From CAZDYP01 sp964509505 (GTDB lineage: Bacteria > Chloroflexota > Anaerolineae > JACRMK01): a DNA stretch of 5,881 nt. Positions 5,032 through 5,881 of the stretch are shown here, piece by piece (within the stretch, counting starts at the first letter, position 1; every line of letters begins with the position of its first letter). Below the pieces are notes generated by a model, which saw nothing but the letters and a program-made list of their open reading frames with translations, was not told the origin of the DNA and did no database searches. A program made the translations under genes and the position numbers. The stretch is taken from positions 1-5,881 of the forward strand of contig CAZDYP010000241.1 in NCBI GenBank assembly GCA_964509505.1, read 5' to 3'.

Positions 5032-5881
5032 TTACCTCAGCCATGCCGCCGCCGCCGCCGCCACATCCTTGCACTTCCCGCGTTGCTCAGCGCATGACGG
5101 CAATGCGCTGAGGAACAGTTTGCCGTAACCCTTTGACGCCACACGACAATCGAGCATCACGACGACGCCTCTATCCGTCGCACTGCGAATCAACCGTCCA
5201 AAGCCTTGCCGAAAACTCAGAATCGCTTGCGGCACTTGATACTCGGTGAACGCATCTTTGAACGTCTCACTGCGCGCGGCGATAATGGGATCGGTTGGCA
5301 CGGCAAACGGCAAGCGGGTGATGATGAGCAGCGACAGCGCATCCCCCACCACATCCACGCCCTCCCAGAAGCTGCGCGTGCCGAGCAACACGCAGCGCTC
5401 CATTGTCTTGAAATTTTCCAAAATTTGCCGCCGCGAGCCGTCCACGTATTGCCCAATCACCAACACGCCCGCCTGCTCCAACGGTTTGCTGATGGCATCG
5501 TAGGTGCGCAGCAGCTGTGCTTTCGACGTGAACAAAATCAACGCGCGCCCTTGCGTCGCCTTGCACGTCTCGATGATCGTTTCGTGCGCGAACTTGGCAA
5601 AGTTCGGATTATCGGGTTCGGGCACATCGGTTGGCAAATACAGCAACGTGGACTTTTTGTAATCGAATGGCGAATCGAGCGCGAGCTCATCGGTCACAAA
5701 TTCGCGGAGGGTGTTCGTGTTCTTCAGCGGGGGGTTCAAACCGAGTCGCTCGCGCACGTATTTGAATCCGCCGGCGCTTTGCAACGTCGCCGACGTGAGG
5801 ATGACCGTCTCTTTGGGTGAGAAGATATTTTTTTGCAGCAGCTCGCCCACATGCAATGGCGCGGCGCTCAACGTCACGTCA
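5032..5881 (-). CDS. dinG: DinG/XPD-type ATP-dependent DNA helicase, C-terminal part (start outside window)
   Basis: Superfamily 2 helicase of the DinG/XPD group, which unwinds DNA 5' to 3' and acts in repair and in resolving R-loops and other structures. Only the C-terminal 283 codons or so are visible. The sequence reads SAAPLHVGELL, the usual run-in to motif III, then LTSATL. RALILFTSKAQLL follows (start of the second RecA-like domain), then GTRSFWEGVDVVGDALSLLIITRLPF (motif V) and FRQGFGRLIRSATDRGVVVMLDCR (motif VI with its arginine finger region). These are near-consensus for DinG-like proteins. The Walker A, Walker B and iron-sulfur cysteine regions, and any N-terminal exonuclease domain, lie beyond 5881, so the exact subtype cannot be decided. 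A GTG at 5877 is in frame but codes for an internal valine, not a start. The C-terminus ends in six alanines and WLR. Confidence 0.92.
   Translation of the reverse strand, partial: DVTLSAAPLHVGELLQKNIFSPKETVILTSATLQSAGGFKYVRERLGLNPPLKNTNTLREFVTDELALDSPFDYKKSTLLYLPTDVPEPDNPNFAKFAHETIIETCKATQGRALILFTSKAQLLRTYDAISKPLEQAGVLVIGQYVDGSRRQILENFKTMERCVLLGTRSFWEGVDVVGDALSLLIITRLPFAVPTDPIIAARSETFKDAFTEYQVPQAILSFRQGFGRLIRSATDRGVVVMLDCRVASKGYGKLFLSALPSCAEQRGKCKDVAAAAAAWLR
5045..5062. repeat. Trinucleotide microsatellite (GCC)6 at the helicase 3' end
   Basis: Six uninterrupted GCC units on the plus strand encode, on the minus strand, most of the run of six alanines (GCG codons) just before the terminal WLR of the helicase. 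Length change in whole units would add or remove alanines without a frameshift. Confidence 0.7.

Noticed and set aside
5206..5820. 204-codon plus-strand frame opposite the helicase
   Set aside because: The helicase motifs on the minus strand are near-consensus across the same stretch; the plus frame is Arg, Gln and His rich without a family.

Overview
The window carries four protein genes on a GC-rich chromosome segment (mid-to-high 50s % GC by eye), with no plasmid, phage or IS genes. Codon use (many TTG, GCG, CGC), the long PAS/GAF/GGDEF sensor, weak or absent Shine-Dalgarno sites and the style of the intergenic hairpins suggest a member of the Chloroflexota, perhaps an Anaerolineae-like or metagenomic genome. 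This is an inference from style only; no rRNA or marker gene is present to fix the taxonomy.

Layout: (i) 1-377 is a gene-free leader with a hairpin-bearing, possibly repeat-derived left part. Its right part holds a good sigma70-type promoter (TTGACA at 250-255, extended -10 at 271-279) and a near-perfect palindrome just before the first gene. (ii) 378-2921 (+) encodes an 847-residue soluble PAS-GAF-GAF-GAF-GGDEF diguanylate cyclase with intact catalytic residues and an inhibitory RxxD site. (iii) A 13-bp hairpin fills the gap to the convergent gene. (iv) 2959-4332 (-) is an RsmF-type 16S rRNA cytosine-C5 methyltransferase with its C-terminal PUA-like domain. (v) 4333-4518 is a divergent intergenic region with tandem inverted repeats and a likely promoter for the next gene. 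(vi) 4519-4935 (+) is a small VOC (glyoxalase/bleomycin-resistance fold) protein that seems to lack most metal ligands. (vii) A second hairpin separates it from (viii) 5032-5881 (-), the C-terminal half of a DinG/XPD-type DNA helicase whose start lies beyond the right edge.

The genes alternate in strand (+ - + -), so each is probably its own transcription unit, with shared hairpin terminators at both convergent junctions. No common pathway links them: one makes a second messenger, one modifies the ribosome, one is a small-molecule-binding protein of unknown ligand, and one acts in DNA repair.

I found no clear new multi-gene system. The points most worth a second look are the FixL-like heme-pocket residues in the PAS domain of the cyclase, the promoter, palindrome and mini-ORF leader in front of it, and the structured intergenic element at 4369-4450.
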